DNA of 64,000 nt, taken from positions 31,190,719 through 31,254,718 of the forward strand of contig NC_054882.1 in NCBI RefSeq assembly GCF_018320785.1, written 5' to 3'. Made by a program: the position numbers and the translations under genes. Under the pieces are notes generated by a model that was not told the DNA's origin, did not search any database, and saw nothing but the letters and a program-made list of their open reading frames with translations. This stretch comes from Cheilinus undulatus (taxonomy: Eukaryota > Chordata > Actinopteri > Labriformes > Labridae). Below, one piece after another: positions 12,801 to 22,494 of this stretch (within the stretch, counting starts at the first letter, position 1; each line of letters begins with the position of its first letter).

Positions 12801-15800
12801 TGGTGTTAAAGAATGTTTTAATGTGGCTGTGTTTCTATTTGCGGGCTGAATTTGTTTTTCCAAGATCAAGGCTACAGTTCATTGGGTCATAGCTCTGAAT
12901 TTGGTCTTTTTTTATTTTGGAATTGAATATTAAATCTGCTACCTTGCTTTGCTCTTTCCTGCTCTGTAACTCTTTATCTCCCCCTTTGTTCATTTTCAGG
13001 GTGGGCATAGTAATTTACAGAACTGTTTTCTTCTAGTTTCATACAGTGTCACTGTAGTCAGATGGGGTCATGGAGCAGGAAAGAAATATTTTCCAAAAGA
13101 AGTAGTGGTATCTCCTGCTACAGAAGGAGAAAGTGAACTTAAAAGAAGAAATAAACATTTCATCTGAGTAAAAACACCCGAGGTTCAGGGCAGGAACAGG
13201 GGCTATCAACAGTCTGTCTATCTGGTTTAATGTTTCTGTTTCTTCCAAACTCTTCTCAACCACCCACAGTGGTTCTCTAGAGCCCCCCACACATTCCTGA
13301 CCTACATTCCTCTGTATATTACAGCTCTGATCACTGTTCATAGAATATGCACAGTAAACACTGCAGCAGCTTTGAAATTGCATATCAGTTAGTTTCCTCC
13401 ATGCTCAAAAAGTCGTTTAATACTTGAGTCAGACTGGAAGCGTGCTGGAAAGGCCGTGGGGGATAACAGGAGCTTTGGGAAAAACACTGCTATCACTAAG
13501 CTACATGGACTCATGGGAAATGGGAGGGTTTCTTTTTAAGAACAAGGATGATGATGAAATAAAAACAACTTTTTTGTGGAAAAAGGAATTTGCTTTAAAT
13601 TACTTTCATCTTGAGCTGCAATGTGTCAAAATCTGAAGATTGACCTACCATTGACTCTGAGAAACCAGTGTCCTCAAAGTTGCACTTTAACATAAGGAAG
13701 AAAATGTACCGTGTAACAACTGCAAATGTTATAACTGGCCACAAATATAATACAAGCCTGTGTTTTTAATGTAATAATCCCACACACTTAAGTTTCTCAC
13801 AACTGCAACAGCAGTTGCCTACTGCAAACTAAACAACTGGGACATTTTGCTGGATTGATTACATTTGCAGGAGGATAGAAGGCACTGTCTCTCGAAATTG
13901 TATTAACTTCCCAAAAATGTAATATGAAAATCAAAAATAAAAGTTAGGGTCATTGCTAAATATGTTAACTATAGACTATGCATTCTTAAGTCATAGGTGG
14001 GAACTCACTTAATGTATGGTGCAAACGTGTCTAACAACAAAAGCATTAATCCACGAGAACATGAGCAAAAAATCCCAGCAGCGATCACTCTACAACAAGC
14101 AACATCAGAACACATATAAAACACATCCAAAAACTGCCCAAGGGCATAATGGGAAACTGTGTCCACACATCTCCCCAGATTTTCAATGTTTAACCCTGAG
14201 ATATTCTCTGGTTAGAAGAAGTTGAAGTAAATGTTCTGATTATTTTAAAAATACCCCCAAAACTATTTTAAAACTATTATTGACAGCCCTACTTTTCTCT
14301 CTTCTGTCTTTTTCTACACTGTGTTTTTCTCCATATAGAGAAAGAGAAGCGGGTGAAGTCTGGTTCAGAGGGAGAAGGTGCCAGTAACTCTCAGTCGGAC
14401 AGTTCTGCCAGCTTGGGTAGCGTGAAAGGAGGAGGTGAGTCATGTCACCCATCATCACCTTTCGCTCTCTCTCTTACTCTCTCTCTGTCTTCCTCCTTTG
14501 CCTCTGTAACACTGTAGCAAAGCTATTTTACCCCCAGGGGACTGAAGAGTGTCCAGCTTCTTGTCAGTGGTTTATAAAGAGGCTGCACGCCATCCAACCC
14601 CACACTAAACTCCACATCAGTGATACCCAGCGTTTTTTCCTCTGAGCCCCCAGCCCCCAACCCCCCCCCCCCCACACACACACACACACACACACGCACT
14701 TGTATCTGAGAACAGCTGAGTGCCCAAACAACACACTTAGAAACCCCCCCCCCCCCCAAAAAAAAGAAAAACATTGCTATTAAAAGCCAACATAAATTTT
14801 AATGTTTTTGTTGCTAGAACCCAAAGAAATTAGGTTTAAATGTTATTTTTACCAAAAGATCTTTGCATGAGTTTTTAATGAGTGTTAGTTTTATGGTTTA
14901 TACTTATTTTACAACCTCAGAGCAGACAAAGCCTTGCAGCCCCCCTGAGATGTTTGGCCAGGACCTCTGGGTTGGAAACCCCTGCTCTTCATTATTATTG
15001 ATTGTAGAATCTCTACATTAAAAAACAAGCAGCATTATTAAGTCTACATGTGTTACAATAGCAATGATGAGGCTCGCTGTGACTGAAAAACATCAAGCCT
15101 CTATGTTTTGTTGTAGATCAATAGAAATTAAATCTCTGTTCACCTGCCCTTATGTCACTTCATGATGTCAGAGAGCTTATCATAGACAACCTGTCCTATG
15201 CTGTCTGTATGAAGACGCACAAGTACAGCCCATGTAAAAACATGAAAGAGGCATACCTTTTCTGTTCAGTTCATCATCTTTGTTCAATAAGATTCCAGGA
15301 CTTGAAAGCCTTGACAAGCCTTCAAAACATTTTCATGATATGAATTGTGATACAGGGAAGGGAGTTACATGCACAATATTCAGGCGCCAGACTATTGTTT
15401 AAGAATCAGTAAAAAGACATGGTAAAGCCTGCACACTTACTCTCTGCCTCAAAAGTGTAATCTTGATGATTATGTGTTTTTTCCCTGTAAAAATCTGACC
15501 TGACCTGACTTCATACAGAATCTCTGAAGTGTTGTCAAGAGGAAGCTAAGAGACATCAGACTCAATGTTACAGACGAGCTGAAGGCTGCTATCAGAGCAA
15601 CCTGGGCGTCATAACACCCCAGCAGTGCCACAGACTGATTGGCTTCATGCCGATCAGTCACATTGATGCAGTAATTCATGTTAAAGGAGCCCAGACCAAC
15701 AACTGAATGATGAATTAACATTATTTCCAGAAGATCAAAATCTCTGTATCATAAATCCTTTCTTAAATTTGTGTTTTGTAATATTCTAATATTTTGAGAT

Positions 15801-18800
15801 AGTGGACTTTTAATTTGGTGAACTGTAAGCCACAATCATCAAGATTATAACAAAAAAAATCTTGAAATATTTCCCTTTGTTTTGAGATGCACCTGTAGAT
15901 TTTCTTTGGTTTGATCAGACCTTACGAAGATCTAAGTGTGACCAAAACAATGTGGCTTGGAGTAAGTGTGCAGGCGTAACCATTTCTCTTTTCATAATAT
16001 GACCCGAGCCAGAGAACTTAAAGGCAGTATTAGTTCATTGTATGATTGACAGCTAAAGTGTTAGTAGTTGAGGAGCGCCCTGTTGCCAGTAGCACAATGG
16101 CTGTACACTTATTCTTCACAATTCTCTCTCACAATAAGTCTTTTAACTGAATCCTCCTGAATCTAAAACTTGAATCTACTGGAGATTTCAGTGTGACACA
16201 TGGAGGCAGTCGTATCTCTCTAAAAAATATCTCAAAACAGCAGCTTCAGACTTAGAATCCCTTTCCCCCCAGCCATGAGGCCCTAAGCCACACTGGGATT
16301 TCTCTAAATCTGTTCCTGCACTTTATTTGGGCTTAGTTGACACAGGTTTTAAAGAATGGCCCTTGGTGAAAATATTTAACATGCACATTTGTGAACAGAG
16401 AGACTTGGTGTGCACCTTTGGACTAATATTATCCCACTGTCCATTTGTTTGAATTGGCTTCCAATGGATTTGGCTTCCAATGGATTTGTGGTAGGCATAC
16501 TGGCATATTTAGATAGCATAGTAACACACTGTGCATTTTCTTCTGCTGCCCTCTGTTTTGAACCAACCCTAAAGAAATGATTAGGGAGATCATTACTTTA
16601 TTGCTGTTATAAGGTTTCATTTAAGTGCCGTTCAGTCTTTCTATTCAAAGGAAATGTCACTGAGTCAGAAGGACTCTGTGTCAGTGGTGTTGTCTGAGGA
16701 GTCAGCCTTATTCATGAGACATGATACCTTCAGCTCTCTCCTGGCACCAGACCCATTACAGTGGCAGCAAAATATAGATACAGACTCTTCTTGTGTTACA
16801 GTCAGATTTTCTGTGGATTCTTGCTCCTTAAGACTGATCATTTTCATCAATCTCCTCTTTTTCATAGGCTCATATGTGGGGCTGCTGCTTAAGGATTATT
16901 GTTTTTATCAATAAACCTACTCATTTTTCTCTACCAGTCATGTAATATCGAACATAGATGAAGCATAGCGTCAGTTCACATGCCCAGTCAGGAACAGCTG
17001 ACAGCCAGGTGATCCTAATTATCACCTCCCAACTCCCTCAGCCAATCACAGCTCTATCCCTCTACACAGTGGTGTATTGATATGATTTACTTCCCACTAA
17101 TCTCTGCTTGCATTGATGCTGATGCACCACGCTGCCGCTGGTAAAGTGTAACCTCCTCCACCTCAGCCTCCTCCATAAAGCTTGTTGCACCCTCATATTC
17201 AGATTTATGCTACTATGCATTAATTGCATTTGAACTAATCTTAATATATTCAGTGCACATTGTCATTAATGTCTATCCATATGTTGGTTTCCAGCCATGC
17301 GCTTTCTGGAAAGTCAAAGCATGCTGCTTGATTAACCCATGGAGCATCTTCTGAACAGAGCCTAGTCTGCCAAGTAAAACTGTACATCTGTTTTGCAGTG
17401 AAATGGTAAAATGTATGACAAGAGTGTTCCTAAATGAATTTTTTTTCTCATAATTTCCTAGACAAAGAGAACATGTTCATCTTGTTTAAGTCTGATAAAG
17501 ATTTTATAATCAAGATATTCAATTTGCATTGATCAATGACAAATATCCTCACATTTGATGAACTTAAAGCAACTAATATCTAAAGTTTCCAACTGAAAAA
17601 AAGGTTTAGTTTAAAGAGTATACTGTAGCCAAAGAGTGGACAGTTTTGACTCACATTGTTGGCACAAAAGGCTTTAAAAGCCAATTTCTTTCAGATCAGT
17701 TGTGCTACTGTGGTCAAGTTTGTGAGTCAAGGTTAAATAGTATCCACAATAATCTTTAATATAGTGTCCAAAGATGGGGGGAAATTGTAAGATACATTTG
17801 AGACTTATTGAGGTTAAAGTGATCAGCAAATGTATTTTTTTTTCTTCACTGTCGACTCAAGCGTAGGAATCAAATCCGGGGGATGTGTTTGTAAGGTTTT
17901 ATGCAATTTCACATATTACATATAGTTTTGTAAAACATATGTTTGTGTTGTGTTACAGAGGTAGCAACAGGAGAACTTCTGGATTTGGCAGAGGGAGCAA
18001 ATGCGGTACTGTCCAACTCAGGAACAAAACAGACTGAATCTGATCCCTTTTTGGTGCATAATCACTCAACAGAGAACAACAATATTGTATGGGTAAGACA
18101 AAAGGCTGGCCAGTAAGTTTCAGCTTTAAAAGCCTGATAAGATTTCTTTTAAATCAGTGTTTTCTGTATGACATTTTGCTTTCAAAGTGCCTAGTCATGT
18201 AGTGTACATTATCAACAACAGTGAATTCTGCAGTTTCACAGTTGTAACACAAAGGTAGACAATAGTCCATTTAATAGAACTGGTTATTCAAACAAGATGT
18301 TGTGGAACGGTGGGACCACAAGCGCAAGACTGCTGGTAGCATTACAAAAGAAGCAAGGCTAGACGGTATGCATGATCCTCATGATTAAGTACCGTTTTAA
18401 ACCTTTGACCTACATTTTTATGTTTTGTGCTGCAGGAGTTGGAGGATGGTCTGGACGAAGCTTTCTCAAGGTGAGAACTGGGGTAGATTTGGGTTTTTCT
18501 TTAAACTTTCTGCAAAGCGCCTTAACCCTCTGTTCCGGAAATAACCACCTGTGGTCTGCGCTGCTATCTTTACATGCTCTGTTTTTTTCTCTTGCTTTAC
18601 TTGCCCTGGTGTGCTCCCCACAGCAGGAGACCGCTTCAGTTTACAGGCCAACTCGGCCAACACCCATCCTGAATCGTGCTGTGTTTTTATAGGCTCTGTG
18701 TAAAACCCTTTCAGGACCACACACTGTTTGTGAGTTCAAACAGCATGTGATTACCAGTGTGGTCCTGTGGAGAGTAACACGTCTTCTAGTTACACAACAA

Positions 18801-21800
18801 TCTTTTTGTAACTAATTATCAGTGTTATAATGCTAAAATAGTCAAGAAAGCTCAGGGTGGAAAAATGAAAAACTCATTATATCCAGGGTGCAGGCTGATG
18901 GGACTGAAAAGCTTTAGCTCATACTAATCAGAATAAAGATAGGGTCCCTTGTGATAAATTTTTGAATTTAGCGAGCATCAGCAGCCAGTTAGTCGTGGTG
19001 GTCTGCTGTTAGGTTGCATAGTGTGCCTCTATACAGCTGTTTGTTTTTTGACCATGCTAAAGACACAGTCAGCATTTTTAATGCAGTTATTTCCTTTGAC
19101 TTTTCATTTATTTTTCTAATTAGGATTTGTTCTTCTCTCGCTGTCAATTATGGGTAGGGAGAAAGGGCTGCATTGTCCCTGTAATCATGAGTCACAGGAG
19201 CATTTTTAGCATGGTTATTGGTTGATTATTAGTCTGTGCTCTCTATAATTACATTCTTATGCTGATAAAGTCCCCCAACATCATTAATTAGGTTGCTCCC
19301 AGTGTTGGCAGAAGTACATATACATGTGAATTTCTAATTTAAGAAAAAATCAGGGGCCTTAGAGAAATGTTTTATTTATTTATTTATCTTCTGGGGCACT
19401 GTTACACTGGCAAACTACAGACAAAGAGACACTTTAAGACAATTTGCAGTTCTGTACATGAGGAAATTAAAGATGCTGTTTAGCCTATCCTATTTTTTTA
19501 AAAGTACAGTAGATGCAGACATTTGATCAAAATGACCCGTGAGTCCGTATCACAGGCACCACAGCCCCCCCCCCAATAGAAATCCTTCATCAGGCAGCAG
19601 GCTGTGCACATAAGAAATAAGAATAAACGTCTCTTAAAGCAATTCTATTCTAAAATTTTAAGCTGAGAAATTTTCCTTTTACCTGCTTTCTGTTATTTAC
19701 TATAGATAAATCTATGTGTAGGCCATTTGTATTGCCATTTGAGAGACTGTGCTGCCATCTGCTGGTGAAGGTGTCTTCATCACTTAAACTGTAGATGTAA
19801 AAGCCGAAGGTGTCAAACTCAATCACAGCAGGGTCCAGGGTCTGGTCTAATCTGAGATACTGACAGGGTCAACATTTAACCATAAACTTTCAACCTCATA
19901 TTCACTAGTAATGAATTATGGGGGAAGAAAACTTAGCACTGATGATAAATGACTTTAAAATTTAAAAAAAATGTCAAAATTATAAGTTTAAAGGCATTTG
20001 AGATTTTTAAAAAGGCAAATACATGTGAAAGAAGGTTATAATAATGAGTTTTAAAGGTCAAAATATGCAATGAAATTCAATATCATGAGTTTTAGTGTTA
20101 GTTTACAGGATTATTAGTCAAAGGCAGGAGATGAAAAGGTCAAAATATGAGATACAATTAAAATTGGGGTTCTGAACGGTCAAAATCTGAGTTTAAAATG
20201 TCAAAATATGACATTAAAAGTCAAAATCATACATTTAATTGAGAATACGAAATAAAAACACAAATTAATTTATTTTCCCACATTCCTGACTTTTTATGTA
20301 ATCATTTCTACTCTTTTTCAGATTTCTATGACATACAAAAATATTTTAAATCACCAAGGTTAAGTTTACATTTTTATTTTGAAGGAAATCTGCAGACCTC
20401 ATATTGGTGGGCCAGTTTAATTAGAATATGGTATGATCTTGCAGGCCGGGTGTAGCTGTACTACGGGCCAGATTTGACCCCGGGGCCTTGAGTTTAACAC
20501 CCCTGGCCTGAACAGTGCTTGCTGATTGAAGTTAGAGGCCAGTGTAAAATGTTCATATGAATGAAGAATGGGTTTCTCTATCACAGTGTGGTGAACCCTG
20601 ATGTTTTTACAGGAACATTGGTCAACTTGAGCGCAAAAGTGTGTACATAAAGTAAATCAATGGCCACATTTATAAATTTTCTTGTTGTCATCAGGCTGTT
20701 AAAAATATTTTCCAGTGAAATTGTTGCTTGACTTGTGATGTTTCCTTTGCACCCCCAGCCGCAGTCTGGATAGCTTTGAATCTTACTCAGGTAACGATGT
20801 CATCAATCGATCTAGTGACTTCCACTTCATTGTCTTTAGTAAACAAACTATTCAAATCTGTCAACATAGTATCAGTGTTCAGCCAGACTCATAAAGCTCA
20901 TGTAGTCTCACATTTCCTTTTAGCTCATAGACCATAATCACTTACTTGCAGTTACAACAAGCGGGAAAACTCCTTCCTATCATTCCACAGCTTGATCCAT
21001 CCCAGAGCATCATAAGACGAGGTTCACTGCCACAGTGAATGTCCAGTGTTGTCTGCCATTGTTTTAATGTCTTCATCACAAATGTTGTGTGTCATAGACT
21101 CATAACCACACTGGTTGAGAGATGTCACAGGTGACTGAGAAGCGTGTTTTACACATGTAACTCAGTATTGTGTGAGTTTGAGTGGCATCTAGTGTGTCTT
21201 TTATTATTGCCTCATTCAGGTTGTTGAGGCTAGGCCAGGAAGGGAATGATTTTCTCCAGCTACGTGTAGCTCTGTTTTCCTTTTACATAACAAATATGAA
21301 TGCTACCACGTAGGGCTGGGCGATATATCCAGTTTTCAAATATATCGATATATTTTGAAACTACATATATTTTAAGACATTATGGATATAGGTAAAATAA
21401 CACTTTCTTACATGCAAACTGAACCACTCCCCCTGCTAATTTACAACAATAATAACTGCATGAAGCAAGCACAACACCATGGATGCAGAGACAGATGGGA
21501 GACAAGCAGGAGACAAGGCACAAGTTATTTAAAGTTAAGTAACTTTTGAACCATAAATCATAGCCACTTACTTAACCTCTGGAAGCCCTTCGTTTGACAC
21601 AATCCACACCTTAGTAGCTCTTACAGAAGCTTTTCTTGCAAGCCTGTAAAAAAGGTGACTTTCCAGGGTCTTTAAAGATTAAATCCACACCAGTAACTCT
21701 GACATTGAATATCTATTTTTCGGTTGTATAGTCCCTTTTTTAATTGTTCTGCTGCTAGCTTTAGCCACCATATCATTTTCCCACAATGCTTTGTGACAGG

Positions 21801-22494
21801 CCATGACAACCAGTGGCAGGCTGTTCTGTCATCATGTCATGCTTTGCCAAACAGCATGTGTAAACACAACCGAAGGAACGAGACTTAATAGCTCATAATG
21901 GAGAGAAAGAGACACAGACAGGCTGTGATGTGTCACTGCAGTCAGGCATTTCTTTTTTTTTTTTTTTTTCTCTTGGACAGTAAGTCCAAGAGAAACTTTC
22001 TCCCTTCCCATTCCTATATTGTCATATGTATCAGCCTATGTACCAGCACCTGGTTTATATGGATTCAACTAAAAGCTAACTGTTTTAATTATTTTCTTAC
22101 AGAATAGATATATCAAAATATATATCACATATTGCCAATAAGTTGAAAAAATATCGATTTCATATTTGATCCATATCGCCCAGCCCTGCCACCAAGTGTG
22201 TTACTCATATCTTCGTCCAAACATTGTGTGATCACTCTATCTGCCATTGCTGAAGTGTTTTAAAAGTAATGAGTTCTGAAAAAGTAGATGTCCATCCAGG
22301 TTTCAGAGAAACATTTGCTATTAAAATCTCTGTTCTTCTGATCCCACAGACTCGCTGAGTCTCGCACTAACCCCCAGGTCCTGGACATTGGGGTAAACCC
22401 TCAGGATTTCAACACTGAAGAGTGCCTGTCCCCAGGCAAATGGGACCAAGACGAAGCAGACTTCGCTGCACAAAAAGACTCTTTGGGGTTCTGA
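753..22494 (+). CDS. ldlrap1: ldlrap1, low density lipoprotein receptor adapter protein 1 (ARH), 3' seven coding exons
   Basis: Seven exons join in frame: 753-865, 7391-7505, 8370-8442, 14339-14434, 17959-18092, 18436-18470 and 22350-22494, giving 236 codons plus a stop. All introns have GT and AG ends. The product is the cytosolic adaptor that links the FxNPxY tail of the LDL receptor to clathrin and AP-2. Visible parts, in order: the second half of the PTB domain (AKASGKKLQKVTL, ISYCTADKMHDKVFAY, LECHAFLCTKRKM, AQAVTLTVAQAFRVAFEFWQ), a basic EEKEKR linker, a serine-rich stretch, a clathrin-box-like ELLDLAE, and the AP-2 beta-appendage helix DEAFSRLAESR followed by TNPQVLD. The C-terminus is short and acidic. 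The exon pattern and the remaining length fit the mammalian protein of about 308 residues. The N-terminal exons (start codon and first PTB strands) are not in the window. Which teleost paralogue (a or b) cannot be decided from this sequence. Confidence 0.95.
866..2733 (+). other. ldlrap1 intron, mostly unique sequence with a decayed hAT-like scrap
   Basis: No gene is seen. At about 2040-2280 the sequence ends in CATCAGTACATCACTA, preceded by GGCTGATG/CATCAGCC-type words common in old hAT MITEs. No matching left end or target duplication was found. Confidence 0.3.
2734..3256. mobile_element. Tc1/mariner-like MITE, copy A (523 bp)
   Basis: The left end CAGTGCTTAACAAATTTATT and the right end AATAAATTTGTTAAACACTG form a terminal inverted repeat of about 27 bp that includes AGACCACC/GGTGGTCT. 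The right end is followed by TA, but the left TA has been lost. There is no coding capacity. A same-orientation copy lies at 55229-55774. Confidence 0.85.
4106..6175. mobile_element. hAT-like element with perfect 8-bp target duplication (2.07 kb)
   Basis: The element starts TAGGGATGCAC and ends GTGCATCCCTA, with subterminal ggccgaaa/tttcggcc words repeated at both ends. It is bracketed by AAAAGAAG at 4098-4105 and again at 6176-6183. No transposase is recognisable. The interior is occupied by another TIR element at 4422-6012, so the outer element alone is short and non-autonomous. Confidence 0.9.
4422..6012. mobile_element. nested CAGTGGTTCTCAA-type hAT-like element
   Basis: The left end reads CAGTGGTTCTCAACC...GTACCCCCT and the right end AGGGGGT-type words then TTGAGAACCACTG, a 13-bp inverted repeat typical of hAT/Charlie relatives. 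The flanking 8-mers (cattaaat and caccaagc) match poorly, so the insertion boundary is less certain than for the outer element. The 81-codon open frame at 5186-5431 has no recognisable domain. Confidence 0.7.
6300..6830. repeat. dispersed repeat, copy 1
   Basis: From about 6545 to 6810 this aligns by eye with 10808-11060: shared blocks include GAATAAAG, GGAGCTGGGG/GGTGCTGGGG, GCAAAGC-TAGCCA, AGCAGTTTAAA, GGCAGCAT and TGTGAGATCAGCT. The upstream AAGAAACAC-CATG block is also shared. Superfamily unknown. Confidence 0.6.
6831..7390 (+). other. ldlrap1 intron, nothing recognised
   Basis: This is unique AT-rich sequence up to the acceptor at 7390. The polypyrimidine tract is T-rich with TTTG repeats. 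Confidence 0.5.
7391..7505 (+). CDS. ldlrap1: ldlrap1 exon, PTB core ISYCTADKMHDKVFAY
   Basis: The acceptor TTTTTAG precedes AATATC and the donor GTAAGA follows AAAATG. The first base completes the split Arg. The exon encodes ISYCTADKMHDKVFAYIVQ and HNETLECHAFLCTKRKM, the most conserved part of the ARH/Dab-like PTB fold. An in-frame ATG at 7296 lies in the intron upstream of the acceptor, so it is not a start codon. Confidence 0.95.
7506..8369 (+). other. ldlrap1 intron, nothing recognised
   Basis: Short ORFs on both strands around 7880-8181 have no domain and no codon signal. Confidence 0.5.
8370..8442 (+). CDS. ldlrap1: ldlrap1 exon, PTB C-terminal helix
   Basis: The acceptor is CTACAG and the donor GTACGC. 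The exon encodes AQAVTLTVAQAFRVAFEFWQ then AAKE, ending with one base of the next codon. This is the C-terminal alpha helix that packs over the PTB peptide groove. Confidence 0.95.
8443..10600 (+). other. ldlrap1 intron with a GC-richer patch at 9270-9730
   Basis: Mostly AT-rich. From 9270 to 9730 the sequence is richer in GC and CpG (TGACGCCAAAG, CGCTGCATC, CTAGACGCGATC) and carries a 91-codon minus-strand frame without recognisable domains. It may be an old transposon fragment. No inverted repeat ends were found. Confidence 0.35.
10603..11169. repeat. dispersed repeat copy 2 with hAT-like right end
   Basis: The core at 10808-11060 is related to 6545-6810. The right end reads TTTTGAAAACCACTG (to 11169), the complement of a CAGTGGTTTTCAAAA hAT-type terminus. 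The expected left terminus is degenerate (CAGTAAGTCTTAAATGGTG near 10605). Confidence 0.5.
11170..14338 (+). other. ldlrap1 intron, nothing recognised
   Basis: A G-rich tract at 12510-12600 (AGTAGGGGGTGGGGGTTAGG-type) is the only compositional feature. Small ORFs, including 13039-13383 minus, look like chance. Confidence 0.45.
14339..14434 (+). CDS. ldlrap1: ldlrap1 exon, basic/serine-rich linker
   Basis: The acceptor is CATATAG and the donor GTGAGT. The split Glu codon is followed by KEKRVKSGSEGEGASNSQS and DSSASLGSVKGG. The EEKEKR start matches the end of the ARH PTB helix. The serine-rich remainder is low-complexity and poorly conserved in this family. Confidence 0.9.
14616..14996. repeat. 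decayed hAT-like fragment with C-run and (CA)n microsatellite
   Basis: The left end reads CAGTGATACCCAGCGTTTTT with CTCTGAGCCCCC, and the right end GGTTGGAAACCCCTG, as in hAT MITEs that begin CAGTGGTTCCCAACC. Inside are a C-run and (CA)n at 14660-14695 and a second C-run at 14744-14757 followed by A-run 14758-14765. The CTCAGAGCAGACA block at 14919-14931 recurs at 40909-40921. Confidence 0.5.
15470..15895 (+). pseudogene. Tc1-like transposase remnant and 3' terminus (old copy)
   Basis: The plus strand carries the decayed 3' part of a Tc1-like transposase (words such as TTGTCAAGAGGAAG, GCTATCAGAGCAACCTGGGC, CACATTGATGCAGTAATTCATG) and ends GATGCACCTG followed by TA at 15896-15897. The same words occur at 41158-41310 in a better preserved copy. 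It is 5' truncated. Confidence 0.75.
15898..17958 (+). other. ldlrap1 intron, nothing recognised
   Basis: No gene or clear repeat is seen. Overlapping ORFs at 16654-16914 plus and 16665-16865 minus lack domains. Confidence 0.45.
17959..18092 (+). CDS. ldlrap1: ldlrap1 exon with clathrin-box-like motif
   Basis: The acceptor is GTTACAG and the donor GTAAGA. The exon encodes EVATGELLDLAEGANAVLSN and then a linker ending NNNIVW. The position corresponds to the human clathrin-binding LLDLE. Here the motif reads LLDLAE, with alanine where the consensus has an acidic residue. Confidence 0.93.
18093..18435 (+). other. short ldlrap1 intron
   Basis: A 343-bp intron with canonical ends. Nothing else is seen. 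Confidence 0.6.
18436..18470 (+). CDS. ldlrap1: ldlrap1 35-nt microexon, first half of the AP-2 helix
   Basis: The acceptor is TGCAG and the donor GTGAGA. It encodes ELEDGLDEAFS plus two bases of Arg. With the next exon it forms DEAFSRLAESR, the beta2-appendage binding helix of ARH (pattern D/E-x-x-F-x-x-L-x-x-x-R). It is only 35 nt long and not a multiple of three, so skipping it would shift the frame. Confidence 0.95.
18471..19804 (+). other. ldlrap1 intron, mostly unique
   Basis: No gene is seen. The ORFs at 18372-18720 on both strands overlap the 35-nt exon and are shadows. A TTTA run sits at 19369-19388 and a C-run at 19566-19574. Confidence 0.45.
19805..20505. mobile_element. GGTGTCAAACTCA-type hAT-like MITE (inverted relative of 53930-55011)
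   Basis: The left side reads AAGGTGTCAAACTCAATCACAGCAGG and the right side GGCCTTGAGTTTAACACCCCTG. The orientation is opposite to the copy at 53930-55011, and the interior contains many GGTCAAAATATGA-type words. No target duplication is visible. Confidence 0.75.
20506..21302 (+). other. ldlrap1 intron, nothing recognised
   Basis: AT-rich sequence between two hAT-like elements, with no gene signal. Confidence 0.45.
21311..22188. mobile_element. GGGCTGGGCGATAT-type hAT MITE (878 bp)
   Basis: The ends TAGGGCTGGGCGATAT and ATATCGCCCAGCCCTG form a 15-of-16 inverted repeat. The flanking 8-mers CTACCACG (21303-21310) and CCACCAAG (22189-22196) match at six of eight, an aged hAT target duplication. 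Subterminal ATATCGATAT words occur at both ends. There is no transposase; the plus ORF at 21898-22107 is chance. Confidence 0.88.
22350..22494 (+). CDS. ldlrap1: ldlrap1 last coding exon and stop
   Basis: The acceptor is TCCCACAG. The exon completes the split Arg and gives LAESRTNPQVLD, then IGVNPQDFNTEECLSPGKWD and a short acidic tail ending DSLGF, with TGA at 22492-22494. Human ARH has the equivalent LAQSRTNPQVLDTG and QCLSP. Longer antisense open frames over this exon (22321-22733) are shadows. Confidence 0.95.

Noticed and set aside
14660..14765. C-runs and (CA)n as a structured regulatory element
   Set aside because: Simple microsatellite growth inside a decayed hAT fragment is sufficient.
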